In this document: piece by piece, positions 1 through 11,515 of the stretch | Layout of the letters: each line of letters starts with the position of its first letter | Numbering within the stretch: the first letter of the stretch is position 1 | Position numbers and translations under genes: made by a program | Assembly: GCA_026168455.1 (NCBI GenBank) | Contig: CM047426.1 | Coordinates: 71,451,986 to 71,515,985 of the forward strand | Direction of reading: 5' to 3' | Source: Theocolax elegans | Taxonomy: Eukaryota > Arthropoda > Insecta > Hymenoptera > Cerocephalidae | Length of the DNA: 64,000 nucleotides | The notes under the pieces: generated by a model | The model's input: the letters and a program-made list of their open reading frames with translations, nothing else | Database searches by the model: none | What the model was told of the DNA's origin: nothing

Positions 1-969
1 CATTCCTATTTTAAAAACGTCCGGAAAAGCATGGGATATATTTATAGAATATTATTAGAACATTTGAATGTAAGATTCAAATATAAAATTTTTTCTCAAT
101 GAAATTAATATTTACGAAATATTTTAAGCCCTTAAATTTGATTCCATTGAAATAAGTACTTCATATGATATATTTGAAAGATTTCAAAGTATATACACGG
201 GTTACTACTTGAAAATTTGACCAAACTGTTTGTGAAACATTTCTGTTTATAATTTCTTGAAAATAAATTATAAGTAAATCATAAATGTTCAAGTTTTTGG
301 CTAATATCAATTGTATATTAATGTGAGAATATTTAGGCATTTAAATTATTTTTAATTGCCACGAATAAGTTAATTTTTTTAATTTGCTTATAAAAAAGTA
401 AAAAATGACCATTTTCTGAGTTCGACATCCCCTTAAGGGATTATGTTTAATATTTTTAAAAGAATAAATTTTTGAAAAAATCCTGAACGCCATGCCCTTA
501 GGCATGTTTTGAACAGTATATTCAAATTTTTTCAGATTTTTAGATCCGTAATTTAATTCTGATTTTTGCGTTGAAAATTCATGCTTTTTTAGATCAATAA
601 TTACCGGCCGACAATCGTTTATGAAACAATTAGTAACAAATTTAATTTTCTTAAAAAATCAAAACGTCATGCCCTCACTTTTGTTTAAAACTACTCATAT
701 GAATTTTTTCAGATTTTTAAATCGATATGTCCAACATAATTCTTATGTTGAAAGGTGTAGATCCCTGTAATTTGGGTCCGACATCCCGTAACTTCGAAAA
801 GTATAGTCAATATAGTAATCACATAATAGAATCTTTTCTTGAAAAATAACTTATTGGTGTTATTAACATAGTTTTTTGTCCATTTTCGATTGACAACATT
901 TTCATGAAATAAAAAAGGACAAATAATAGAATTTTTTGTCCTATTTAGAAGAAATATGTTTAATTTTAA
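1..969. other. AT-rich non-coding DNA with two diverged tandem units
   Basis: I see no gene here. Two related segments, roughly 475-545 and 652-722, share a CATGCCCT core followed by a GAATTTTTTCAGATTTTTA-like stretch about 50 bases later. They look like an old tandem duplication with a period near 180 bp. The same TTTTTTCAGATTTTT string recurs in the adjacent foldback element. Confidence 0.4.
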
Positions 970-2645
970 TATATATATGGGTGGTTCTCCGTGACATCGA
1001 AGATGAAAAAAATAAATATTGCTATAACTGTGGGAATATGTTTTAGAGGTATCCAGTAGTTCTCCTGAATTTTTTCAGATTTTTTCTGGGCCATTATTTT
1101 AAGTTACAGAGAGTCAAAGTTGACATTTTACCACTTTTTTGCATTATATGCCCATTTTCATGAATTTTTAGCTCCCAGGGGATGCATTTTTCACTAAAAA
1201 CATAAGTATGACTTTTTTTGTAAAATTTTCCGAACTTTTCATTAAAAATACTTTTAGAGACATACATGTATGATGTCACACTCTTGTAAGCCATTTAAAC
1301 CTTAAATAGTGAAAATCAGCAATTCTGCTCCGGACTCTGGTAACCTAATACTGTGTAAAAGATGTCTTTTTATAGTCAGAAACTGCCTAAAAATTTCCAG
1401 AGTGGGTCTGAATCATTAAGATCACTTATGGTCAAAATATCCGGGAAAAGTGCCCGAAATATTAATAGAAATGTATATTTGTTGCCTTATAACGATGAAT
1501 CTATTAGCATGATCATTGCAAAAAAATTTGTGCACTTACCTTGGAATGGTAGAAAAGTATCTTCACTTGTTTCAGTATCCATCTAATCCCCTGTAAGCTG
1601 CTAAAAATACAAATATTATTATACAAATGTAAAAAATTATTTTTTAAACATTTATAATGCTGCATTTTTAGTTTTACATCCCTTACAAGAATTATAATAC
1701 TAATCTGAAGGATTACTATAAATATATAAACATGATTATTACAATAACTGAATAAACGTATTTAATACAAAAGATATATAAATAAATCGGATATATAATT
1801 ATAATGTATAATATGATAACGTGACAGTGACAAGTTTATGAAATCTAAACAATGTATTGCTGAATAATAATAATAATAATGTTGATATTTTTATAGTAAT
1901 CCTTCAGATTAGTATTATAATTCTTGTAAGGGATGTAAAACTAAAAATCCAGCATTATAAATGTTTAAAAAATAATTTTTTATAATTTTATAATAATATT
2001 TGTATTTTTAGCAGCTTACAGGGGATTAGATGGACACTGAAACAAGTGAAGATACTTTTCTACCACTCCAAGGTAAGTGCACAAAATTTTTTGCAATGAT
2101 CATGCTAATAGATTCATCGTTATAAGCAACAAATATACATTTCTATTAATATTTCGGGCACTTTTCCCGGATATTTTGACCATAAGTGATCTTAATGATT
2201 TAGACCCACTCTGGAAATTTATAGGCAGTTTCTGACTATAAAAAGACATCTTTTACACAGTATTAGGTTACCAGAGTCCGGAGCAGAATTGCTGATTTTC
2301 ACTATTTAAGGTTTAAACGGCTTACAAGAGTGTGACAGCATATATTTATGTCTTTAAAAGTATTTTTAATGAAAAGTTCGGAAAATTTTACAAAAAAAGT
2401 CATACTTATGTTTTTAGTGAAAAATGCATCCCCTGGGAGCTAAAAATTCATGAAAATGGGCATATAATGCAAAAAAGTGCTAAAATGTCAACTTTGACTC
2501 TCTGTAACTTAAAATAATGGCCCAGAAAAAATCTGAAAAAATTCAGGAGAACTACTGGATACCTCTAAAACATATTCCCACAGTTATAGCAATATTTATT
2601 TTTTTCATCTTCGATGTCACGGAGAACCACCCATATATATATATT
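970..2645. mobile_element. Long-arm foldback element, family A, copy 1
   Basis: The sequence from about 970 to 1740 reappears as its reverse complement from about 1885 to 2645, around a short AT-rich centre that includes an AAT microsatellite. Both ends lie in TATATA tracts and read inward as GGGTGGTTCTCCGTGACATC. The arms are near-identical over roughly 750 bp. The short ORFs inside, including one starting at 2517 that recurs in copy 2, are products of arm sequence and do not look like real genes. A DNA-transposon-derived foldback inserted at TA is the simplest reading, but no transposase is present. A second, interrupted copy lies at 42295-45440. Confidence 0.8.
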
Positions 2646-4440
2646 GCTTTTTTTTATTTTAACGTCGCTCTTTTTATGCTCCCAACTGGTGCTAATCGGC
2701 GACGGAGGTCACACGATGTCTTTGTAAAGAAAGCACTTGTTGAAAATACATTCTCCAGTAGTGCATATATTAATCGTCCGGGGCCGAAAGTCAAACCGAA
2801 TTCTATATATTTAGTGTAAACGTTATTTTCGAAAATGAATTGATAAAAATGAAATTGTTATATGCTTGTAAGCCATGATAGAATTAATTAAATTTGTATA
2901 ATAAAATTGATAATATTGTATTCGATTTAAGTAAATGTATGCACTGTAAAAAAAATTTAGTATAATCAAATAAATTTTATTTAAAACAAATAATTGATTT
3001 ATCTCATATATACTTATCAAATTATTTATTTGTTTTAATTAAATATTGTTACGTGAGTGAGGAAGCTTCAGTTTCGCTCTGCTCTCGTACTTCATAGGAA
3101 GAAACGTGCGAACAAACGTTGCACTTGGTTTTTTGCATAATTAATTGCATCAGGAAGCCAATAATAGACGATATTACAAGTTTTATCATTAATTCGTTTA
3201 ACTTTTTATGTTTACATGTGAACCATTAGAGTCTCGATGGTATCAAAGCTACACTTTTATACTTAACAAAGAAAAAAAACACAATCATCAAACATATATA
3301 TAGTGCAGGACTGTAATTTTAATGTCCAATACCTAGATAATATACAATTTTATTATAATATCCTGCCGCCTCCTCTCCAAGCCAAGCAGTAATATGGTGG
3401 CATCTAAACCAATTAAAAACTGATGAAAATGTAAGCTATACACTAGACAAAAAATAACATCGCTAAAAGAGTATAATGACACTGGCGACTGCCAAGAATA
3501 AAACTGAGTTCTCCGTCTAAACATCTAAACAAATGAATTTCTTACGGTTAGCAAGAAAAATATATAAACAAGAGATTGTTCATCAATCAAATTCCGCATA
3601 AACAACAGAGAAATGTAGTCGGTTTAAGGAAACCCAAAGCCTCCAAGAAATATTTAAACGTCAAACTGGTCATAGAAATAAACTTAGATTAGAAGGAACA
3701 ACAGTAAAAAAGATCTAACATAGCATTAGGAACAAAAAAATAGAAATATGTCCAAGAATAAAACAACCGTGCAACATATAGCTTAGTAAGACTAAAGCCA
3801 AAAATAGAAAAGAGAAGCAATTTTCATCCAAAGACCTGTTTTCTATTTATTCCTTTAATACTAAATCCAACAAACCCTTTTCATCTCATATTCAAAATTT
3901 CACTAACCTCCACATACGATGACTATCATTAAATTTTTGTCCTAATACCTGAACTAATAGAAAAGTCATTATAAATAAATAAAAAAAAAGAAGTGTATGC
4001 GAATACCCAATCAAACACATTAATGCATCGACTCCATTGCAACTCAATTTGGTCTAAAAATAGTTAAATTACTACATTTGTAATCAGCGACGTGTAAAAA
4101 TGTGTACACTACACAGTCAAATTGTACCACAAAAAGAAGAGATAATCTCCATTAATTAATACTATTAATTCGAAATTATATTATTTATTACTAATAATTT
4201 TAAGCTCGCAACTACGTGCAAGGCCTTCTAGATAGGTAGAGGGGCCCCTTTTCATTAACAAGTTTTAAGTGATTTTAGATGGACCCAAATCAACTTCTAG
4301 GTAAAACTAATTTATGCACATAATCAATAACGCTCACTGATGAATCAGAAGTTTTTTTTTCAAACTTCAGTTCCTTTGCCAGAGTCAGTCTATAACAAGG
4401 GACATATACAACCAATCAACCGTCTCATCATCAATGCTTT
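2646..4440. other. Anonymous AT-rich DNA
   Basis: I recognise no gene or RNA. A slightly GC-richer patch near 3050-3250 could be a decayed transposon piece, but I cannot assign it. Confidence 0.3.
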
Positions 4441-4444
4441 CGAG

Positions 4445-4850
4445 AATTCCCTATTAAAAAAATTAGCATAAATTAGTACAAAATCAGTACTTAATTCAAA
4501 GAACACAGAATCAGTACCAAATCAGTATTACATCAGTACTGAATCAGTACTAGATCAGTACTAAAATAATACTGTATCAGTACTAAATTAATATTGAATT
4601 GCTATTAAATCTGCACTAAATTTGTCCTAAGTAAGTACATCAAATTTATATATAATAATGTAAGAAAAATATAGTATGTACTAAATCTGCGGTAAATCTG
4701 TATTTAATTCATGCAAAATCAGTACTGAATTTCCTCAAATACTGTATATACTGAATTGACACTAAAATAGCGTTAATTTATTGCTGAATCTATACTAAAC
4801 ATATCTTAAATTTTTATCAAATTCGCATATAATAAGGTAAAGAAAATAAA
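4445..4850 (+). repeat. Subterminal-type repeat block, left inverted arm
   Basis: Degenerate copies of an 11-12-bp unit related to ATCAGTACTAA are packed here. A longer non-repetitive part (about 4605-4720, including TGTAAGAAAAATATAGTATG) reappears in reverse complement at about 11215-11350. The two blocks are therefore inverted copies of one sequence. Clusters of short repeats near the ends are typical of CACTA/EnSpm-like transposons, and a broken transposase of that type lies beside the other block. Confidence 0.6.
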
Positions 4851-4859
4851 ACGTTACCC

Positions 4860-5275
4860 ACACAGCACAGAATATTACGTCAATATTACGGAAATATTCC
4901 ATATTAAGATTCGGAATATTACAATAATATTAGAATGAAAGACTACTGAAATATTGTTATGTCCGCGAATTTCTTACTTTGTAATATTCTATGAAATATT
5001 ACAGAAAGCAAAATATTTTTGTATTATTGATATATAAGTTTTATTAAACCTTGTAAAAAATAAAAAATAAGATATAAGACGACGATTTTTCGATTTTGGC
5101 GATTGAACCAAAAGATGTTAAATAATTGTGAATCTTAATGTGAAATATTTCCATAATGTTTCACAAAATATTACGCTGGAACATTACGGTAATATTAATG
5201 TAGTATTTCACTGGTCCTATTGTCGGTATTTGAAATATTTCATCAATATTTCTCGAAATATTACACTGCAACAAT
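4860..5275. repeat. AATATTAC-rich degenerate repeat, left part
   Basis: This stretch is dominated by GAAATATTACA- and GGAATATTAC-like words in both orientations, about every 20-40 bp. The same pattern resumes at about 6175-6609, so one repetitive element appears to have been split by later insertions at 5276-6174. Confidence 0.5.
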
Positions 5276-5420
5276 CGATTTCGATGAATAAACCAAGATG
5301 TTAATTAATGGCGACGTTTCGATGACTTTTGCCATCCTTCTCTGGATATTCTACTCGTCAATGGTTAGTATAGCCTGAGGAGGATGGCAAAAAGTTCGAG
5401 TTTACATTTAAACCAAGAAG
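5276..5420. mobile_element. Penelope-type end with two degenerate, opposed hammerhead motifs
   Basis: On the minus strand, 5309-5347 reads as a hammerhead-like motif: a TCATC GAAAC GUC half is preserved, but the CUGAUGA box has decayed to CAGAGAA. On the plus strand, 5371-5404 begins GCCTGAGGAGGATGG and matches the other half. The flank ATGAATAAACCAAGATGTT resembles the flank of the better motif at 38729-38774. Head-to-head ends match the inverted architecture of the intact Penelope insertion at 42612-44171. This copy is probably catalytically dead. Confidence 0.5.
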
Positions 5421-6174
5421 AGTATTACAGAACGATTTTTTTCTCAATAAAGAACTGCAAACTGTACATGCGATATCCTTTTCTATTCTGATATTATATT
5501 ATTAATTAGAAACAAATTTTACAATATTTCACAAATTTGTATTCTTATGCATTTAGAAATTAGATTAATTATCCTAAAAAATTGTATTTAATTCGTCATT
5601 AAATGTGATTCTTTATTCTTGTTCAGAAATAATTATTTATACTATAAGGTAATAAGTACCTATTCGCGGGATAAAATAACATAATTCGTAGTTGGATACA
5701 TTTTTTTTAAGTCTAAAGAGCAAACTGCAGAAAAAGATTTCGGAAATAGTACTACTTAATTGTGCACAATATTTTTTTATTTAAAATAATTAAGTTCAAA
5801 AATAGGGCACGGGTATCTAAATTCGGACAATCGTAACCAAGGGTAGCTCCTTTCGCTGGAGAGACAAATCTACGAATATATGGTTAAAAAATTGCTAAGT
5901 ACAAATTTTATAAATTCAACAATTCTTTATAGCCTGGAAATAACTCTTAATAACAAAATAGTAAAATAGCTCATAGTGGTAAGGAGTCAGCGTTCGAATC
6001 TAAAGATTGAAGGATCGAGTCCCACAGACAGCAAATATTTTTATAAATTTTTTCTTTTAATTTATGAGCTATGGTAATTGTTGCCATCACTTTGCAATAC
6101 AGTGGCAATAGTTTATATTTTTACATACCTACAATATATTTTAATAAATAGATTCTGCTTAAAATAAAATGTTT
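5421..6174. other. Anonymous AT-rich DNA containing a tRNA-like fragment
   Basis: I see no coding sequence. The only recognisable feature is the tRNA-like segment at 5963-6033. Confidence 0.3.
5963..6033 (+). repeat. tRNA-derived (SINE-like) fragment, degenerate
   Basis: TAGCTCATAGTGG resembles a polymerase III A box, and GGATCGAGTCC, about 45 bases downstream, resembles a B box. A second B-box-like GCGTTCGAATC sits between them. The D arm can pair (GCTC with GAGT), but no convincing anticodon or T stem forms, so this is not a functional tRNA. Confidence 0.35.
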
Positions 6175-6609
6175 TAAGTCTGTTATTATATACATGAAAT
6201 ATTACAAGAAATTTTACAAAGAACCTTTCCGGAATATTTGTGTAATATTCCGTAAGACTGAAAATAATTATATAATCGAGTCTCCTGGAATATTCCACAA
6301 ACATTGTTGAAATATTTCACGTAATATTACACTGTAATCTTTCGACAATGTTACATGAAATATTGGGATGAAAGTCAGTGCAATATATATTTTTGTAATA
6401 TTCCAAATGATTATTTTTGTTTTATATTGTATTGATATTATAACAATATTTCATGGAATATTGCATACAAAATTTATGGAATATTACACGACATATTTCA
6501 GTAATATTGCTGTAATATGTTATGAAATATTTCACTTTCTATATTTTGTGATATTTTTGATATATTTTCCAAACATTTCCGCAATATTTTTTTCTAATAT
6601 TACATGCTG
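6175..6609. repeat. AATATTAC-rich degenerate repeat, right part
   Basis: The AATATTAC/GTAATATT word pattern of 4860-5275 resumes here and continues for a few bases beyond the small element at 6610-6815 (CTGTAAATATTATT at about 6821). It is an AT-rich repeat with no credible coding potential. Confidence 0.45.
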
Positions 6610-6815
6610 TAACGGGGTACGGATTGAATATGAGGAATAAAAAAATCAACGAAGGTATCGGGGCGCGAACTCACGATCCCGGGAGCGCGAGGCAAAAGCC
6701 TCACCACTGCGCTACCATTTGCAATTATCCCGGCTAGTCGACTTGGTCCTATCGACGATCGTCGCCGATAATCCAGAGACCTACATGCTCCGACACACGA
6801 AATCCGTACCCGTTA
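6610..6815 (-). mobile_element. 206-bp element with terminal inverted repeats and a tRNA-like core
   Basis: The ends are TAACGGGGTACGGATT (6610-6625) and AATCCGTACCCGTTA (6801-6815), inverted relative to each other. The flanks carry ATGCTG on both sides (6604-6609 and 6818-6823), consistent with a roughly 8-bp imperfect target duplication. On the minus strand at about 6655-6732 there is a strong A box (TAGCGCAGTGG), a stem pairing GTGAG with CTCGC around an 8-base TTTT-containing loop, and a B-box-like GAGTTCGCGCC. Terminal inverted repeats plus a tRNA-like core is an uncommon combination. It could be a MITE that captured a tRNA gene or a SINE with fortuitous ends. Confidence 0.6.
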
Positions 6816-6823
6816 TAATGCTG

Positions 6824-7484
6824 TAAATATTATTTTCTTAAAAATATATTTAATTTGTAGTAGGTACTGTGAAACTTATGAAAGAAAATTAATCTATTTT
6901 AATTATTTGATATATTTTATATATTTATCTCCCCAACTAATCATTATTAATATAGATATAAGAGAAACATTTGAATGTCACTTCTTTTGGAGATCACATT
7001 CTAACTCCATTAATTTTCATTAGGTTAAGACCTATTTAAGCTCATTTTAAAAATAATCAAATTATCTATAGTATGAATGAAACAGAATTTTAAAAAAGAA
7101 ACGTGGAAAAAAGCTGTCGTTAAAAATATCTAAATTCTTGAAAAACTTAAAGAAAACGAGACTTTGGAGCTAATGGTTTCCTGAACTCTGTTTTAAAATT
7201 CTGTTCTACTTTTATTGCAGATAATTTCACTATTTTCTCATATGAACTCAAGCTGGCTCTTATCAAATGTGAATTAAAGAAAATTGAGTGCGATCCCCAA
7301 AAATTTTTCTTAAATGAGTTTATAGGTATATCTCTAATAAAAATGATTATTTCAAGTTTTAATTGGGCTTATATCACTGACTTTGCTAAGAACTTTAAGC
7401 ATAGAAAATGCTAATCATATGCAATATGTCAATTAATTAAAATACGTCAATTTTCTTTTACAGGTTCGTCAGTAAATTCTCTTT
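6824..7484. other. Anonymous AT-rich DNA
   Basis: I recognise no gene, RNA or repeat boundary in this stretch. Confidence 0.3.
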
Positions 7485-7876
7485 TTAAGGGGGTTCCATA
7501 CTCAATTTTTGTTGATTAATTAATAAAAATGTAAAACCGTATGTGAAAAAATAAGAGAAGAAGCGCCTTCGTTTATTGACAATCTAACTGTGTGCTGAAT
7601 TTTAGATTAAAATATTATTGCGTTTTCGAGAAAAGTCTTACCAAAAATATCAAATTTTTTCACCTCGTTGAGGTTAGGTTCACATTTTTGGTAAGACTTT
7701 TCTCAAAACCGCAATATAATTTTCATCTGAATTTCGTCATACAGTTATATTATCAATAAATGAAGGCGCCTCTTCTCTTACTTTTTCACATACTGTTTTA
7801 TTTACAAATTTATTACTAATAATCGCGATTGCCGATAAGGTAGGGAGGATAAATATTGACTATGGCACCCCGTTAA
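7485..7876. mobile_element. TTAA-flanked palindromic MITE, copy 1 (piggyBac-like)
   Basis: The element is flanked by TTAA on both sides (7485-7488 and 7873-7876). Its ends read GGGGGTTCCATACTCAATTT and, in reverse complement, CGGGGTGCCATAGTCAATAT. It is largely self-complementary about a centre near 7665, where TTTTTGGTAAGACTTTTCTC pairs with its inverse. A second copy lies at 37668-38059. TTAA duplication is the hallmark of piggyBac-type transposition. No coding capacity remains. Confidence 0.8.
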
Positions 7877-8553
7877 ATATGTATATAATTCTTTTAAATA
7901 TAAAGTATAACGTAAAATATAAACTTTTTTATTCATTTTCTTGTTAAATCAATATATTATTTCAAATTGATACAATAGACTACACTTGTTTTAAATATAT
8001 TAAAGATTAATACTTTATATATATGTTAGTTTAGTAAACACTAACTTGAATTAATTATTATCTTCTGAATTTGAATGAGACGAATTACAATAAAATTTCA
8101 CTAGCAAACTTACCTAAAATAAAAATATTTTTTTGGCTTTAAAATTTACCTGTATTTTAGGATCTAATGCCACTCACTGTATATTTTACAAACTTCATTT
8201 TTTTATATTTTTAATAGGCTAATAGTTATTTTTAATAAAATAAATTACTTATTTACTAGAAAAATTATAAATTGAACAAAAAATCTTTTGATTGGTACAT
8301 AATTTATTTTATGATACTCCGTGGGATAAGTGCCACTAATTACACGAAATATCATAAAATATCATTCAGTACACGTTATAAAATTGTTTTTGTAAAAAGA
8401 TTGGCTTGGGCAACAAACTCATAGTTCTATCAAAATCATTTTTATCGCACTTGTACCAAATGTACTGTAATAAATGGAATCGTAAATATTTTATTAACAA
8501 AATTATAAAATAAAATAATTTTTTATTGATTATTATAAGAAACATTATGCTAA

Positions 8554-9201
8554 TGGTCGTATTCCGTAATGCGTGTGCGCAGTGCGCGCATCTTTTGTTA
8601 TCAAATTGACAATTATAAAACGTTCCGACATTCGATTTTTTTAAATATTGCATTCTTCAAATATAATCTAATAACCTTCTACATCTTGAAAATGGACGGA
8701 AATTTGAACACTTATAATTTAATTGGTTTTACTTTTGTTACATTTTACGAATTATCGAAACAACTCGAAGAGTTTGACGACAGTGAGGAAGATTTAATCA
8801 TTAAATTATTAATTTTGCGAAATAAAAGGCAACAACCTCCTGAAATAAGATGGAATTTTATAAATACTGTAGATAATTATTCTAAAGAAGAATTTAGAAA
8901 AGATTTTCGTCTTGAAAGAGAAACGTTTAATTTTATAATAATTTTATTAATTATATAACATTTATTAGTCACATAGTCTACCAATTCGAAATCAATTTTT
9001 TGATTCATTTTTTAATTAAAATAAGTGCTGTGCATCGAAAACACGTTCTAAATTTTAATTGCAGGTTAGATCTATATAAGCGCATGAATTGCTGCTACTT
9101 GAAAAACAATTTAATATCGGAACGTTCCATTATTTTTTTAAAATTATATATGTTTCGGAACACACGTTTGTATGCGCGCACGCATTACGGAATACGACCA
9201 A
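8554..9201. mobile_element. PIF/Harbinger-type non-autonomous element
   Basis: Terminal inverted repeats TGGTCGTATTCCGTAATGCG (start) and its reverse complement (end at 9200/9201) are flanked by TAA at 8551-8553 and 9202-9204. A 3-bp TWA duplication is the Harbinger signature. The interior holds the start of a transposase-like ORF (8692-8958), which supports the assignment. At about 650 bp it cannot encode the full transposase plus Myb-like protein, so it is an internally deleted derivative. Confidence 0.75.
8692..8958 (+). pseudogene. N-terminal fragment of a Harbinger-like transposase
   Basis: The methionine at 8692 opens an 88-codon frame with an acidic stretch followed by FRKDFRLERETFNFII. 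This resembles the segment before the DDE domain in Harbinger-type (DDE_Tnp_4) transposases, where an FR..R..F pattern is common. The frame stops at 8958, and neither the catalytic DDE triad nor a helix-turn-helix is present. Its position just inside the left TIR fits a 5' exon remnant. The match rests on a short pattern, so the family call is inferential. Confidence 0.5.
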
Positions 9202-9509
9202 TAATGTCGTTTATTCGGTACTGCACTAATATATTGCGAAGATTTAATATCAACGTAAACAGCAACATATATTTTTTCATTTGTTTGAATAAATATTTTT
9301 TTATCATCAATTTTAATAACTTTTTTTATTTTATCGCAATATACAAACACGTTTTCTTCATTTATAAAGTTACATATCGTATACTTATTTCCGGATAAAT
9401 TATCAACAATAAATTCTATAATTTATAATTTTCACCCTCCATTGTGGAATTAGTAAATAGTCGATTGTTAAGGGTCAATAATAAATAAATCCAATTTATT
9501 TATGTAAGT

Positions 9510-9549
9510 GCACAACGTTTCGTCTAGGTTTGCAGACCTCTTAAGGTGC
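9510..9549 (-). ncRNA. Degenerate hammerhead ribozyme motif (Penelope-type)
   Basis: On the minus strand, GCAC and GUGC can form stem I and flank a hammerhead-like core. The GAAAC box and a GGUCU..AGAC stem II are present, but the expected CUGAUGA box reads CUUAAGA, so the copy should be inactive. The minimal stem III (CG directly before the cleavage triplet) matches the intact motifs at 42861 and 43921. It marks a decayed Penelope-like end of a different subfamily. Confidence 0.55.
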
Positions 9550-9731
9550 TGAATTTATTGGACAAAGTTATAAATATTTATATCGAATTTTACAATACTT
9601 GTCAATTAAAAAATTAAATTTTTACCTTAATAATGAATATAATGTTACAGCTCAAGTAAGCATCGTAATAAATTCTATAATGCTATTAAAAGTTCCATTA
9701 TTAATTTGAGCAAAGCAATTATTTGATCGAA

Positions 9732-10340
9732 CCCAGACGGAAATTTATTTTCCCAGAAAGAGCTAAGAAAAGCTAATAAATTTTATAATCAATTTATAAT
9801 ATGCAGATTTTGGACTCTGTTAATAGTTAGTTAGAATTTATAACTTTTATTAGCTCTTCTTAGTTTTTGCTAGATTTTATTAGCTTTTAGGTTTTTTTCA
9901 AAAGCAAAAGAAATGTGCGAGTTTAAAAAAGCTAATAACTACTAATAACTTTTTTAAATTATTATATACAGTAAATAAGTATTTAGAATTTTTATGAATA
10001 TTTACCAATAGCAATCTTTTATTAATAGCTTTTGTTTTTTTGCATACATCACTTAGAAACAGTTAAATATAGGAAATGCAGCAGTTACTATTAGTGTCAT
10101 TTTATCGTCTTTCACGATATTTTCGAAATACAAAAATCTAATAAAACCTAATAAAGCTTAGAAATATTTATGAAATTTTAAAAACAACTAATAAAATCTT
10201 ATAAACATTACCAAATTTTTTAAACTATTACTAGAGTCCAAAATCCGCACTTTATAAAGTGTTATGAAAATCTAATAAAAGCTAATAACTTTTATTAAGT
10301 ATTTATAAACATTATTCGCATATGATTATTTCCGCTAGGG
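9732..10340 (+). mobile_element. AATAAAAGCT-rich TIR element, copy 1
   Basis: The ends are CCCAGACGGAAATTTATT and, on the other strand, CCCTAGCGGAAATAATCA. The interior is full of degenerate AGCTAATAAAA words. A second copy in the opposite orientation, with the same termini, lies at 23630-24259, which defines the boundaries. No coding capacity or clear target duplication is visible. The superfamily is unassigned. Confidence 0.7.
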
Positions 10341-10539
10341 AAGCATTTGTCGATTGGACGATGTGAAAAGACAATTATCTTTAAAAATACGTTGGTAGGA
10401 TGAAGTATTATTTGCAATGACTGGAATGTTACAAACATTACTTATTTCATCGGAAGTGAAAGAATATTTTCCAAAATATCTATTTTCTAATATTTTAAAA
10501 GATTTTGCTGTATATCTATCTTTTAATTGAGATATGAAT

Positions 10540-11205
10540 TCAATTACTGGTGAGTATTCATTATGAGATATAATATATACGATTCTAAAATGAAAGAACT
10601 ACTTTTAAATGCGATTCTTCTACAAATTTGGTGCAAGACTCCTCTAGCAGCTTTTATCATTCGCACTATTTTGTCATTACCAGACTTGATACAGTATATA
10701 GCCATCATGTGCCCAAAGCGGTCCCTAGTTAACAACACTTTGAGTGAGGTGCAACAATTGATGTACGTTGTACGTCATTGTTCTCTTCAAATACAATTCT
10801 TCAGTTTTGCAAATAAAATTTTTTAATAAATCTTTAGCATGTTGTAATTCGGATTTACTTATTGATTCACTCATCAGGATATACACTGATTGAACTAATA
10901 GTTCCCAATGTTGTGTGGAGATTTGAAATTTAGGCATACTTCGTAAAATTGGCAAACTATAATAATAATATAATATTTTTTTTAGGGTTCGGGCCGGATA
11001 AGCGGCCAACTTGCTTTGGAACTGCAATTATTTGTAAAATTTCATTAACAGCAACGACTTGATTTTTAAGAGAATAAGGTTTGCCTATTTGGTCTAACCA
11101 ATAATATGCAAATTGTTTACAAATACCTAAAAATACAATGTGCATTGAATCTGGCACAAGACCTTCAATTAAATTAAAACAATCAAGATTAATTAATGGT
11201 GAATT
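10540..11205 (-). pseudogene. Broken EnSpm/CMC-like transposase fragment
   Basis: Three overlapping minus-strand frames (11157-10957, 11027-10725, 10738-10544) read as consecutive pieces of one protein. Recognisable pieces are PDSMHIVFLGICKQFAYYWL, a VGRLSGPNP segment, SLPILR followed by HWELLVQSVYIL, then MTYNVHQLLHL, and finally AARGVLHQICRRI. This order is typical of the large transposase-domain proteins of CACTA/EnSpm-like (CMC) elements in animals. At least two frameshifts interrupt it, near 10980 and 10740. In-frame sequence upstream of 11157 (LINLDCFNLIEGLVPDSM) extends the coding piece to about 11203. The N- and C-terminal parts are absent. It adjoins the repeat block at 11205-11515. 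Confidence 0.65.
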
Positions 11206-11515
11206 CAGTAAAATATTTCAGTAAAATACTGATTATGTGCAGATTTCGTACGAATTAAATACAGATTTACCGCAGATTTAGTTCATACTATATTTTTCTT
11301 ACATTATTATATATAAATTTGATGCATATTTAGGACAAATTTAGTACAGAATTAATAGAAATTTAATTTTAATTTATAACTGGTTCAGTATTATTTTAGT
11401 ACTGATTTAGTACCAATTTTGTATTGATTCAGTACAAATGTACTATTGATTTCGTAATGATACTGCACTTGCAATTATTATTTCAATAATAATTTGCATC
11501 GATTATATTTTTCTT
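11205..11515 (-). repeat. Subterminal-type repeat block, right inverted arm
   Basis: This is the reverse-complement counterpart of 4445-4850. It carries the same CATACTATATTTTTCTTACA core and clusters of TTAGTACTGATT-like units. It lies immediately beyond the transposase remnant, which suggests that the two blocks once formed the ends of one CMC-type element now filled with nested insertions. Confidence 0.6.
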
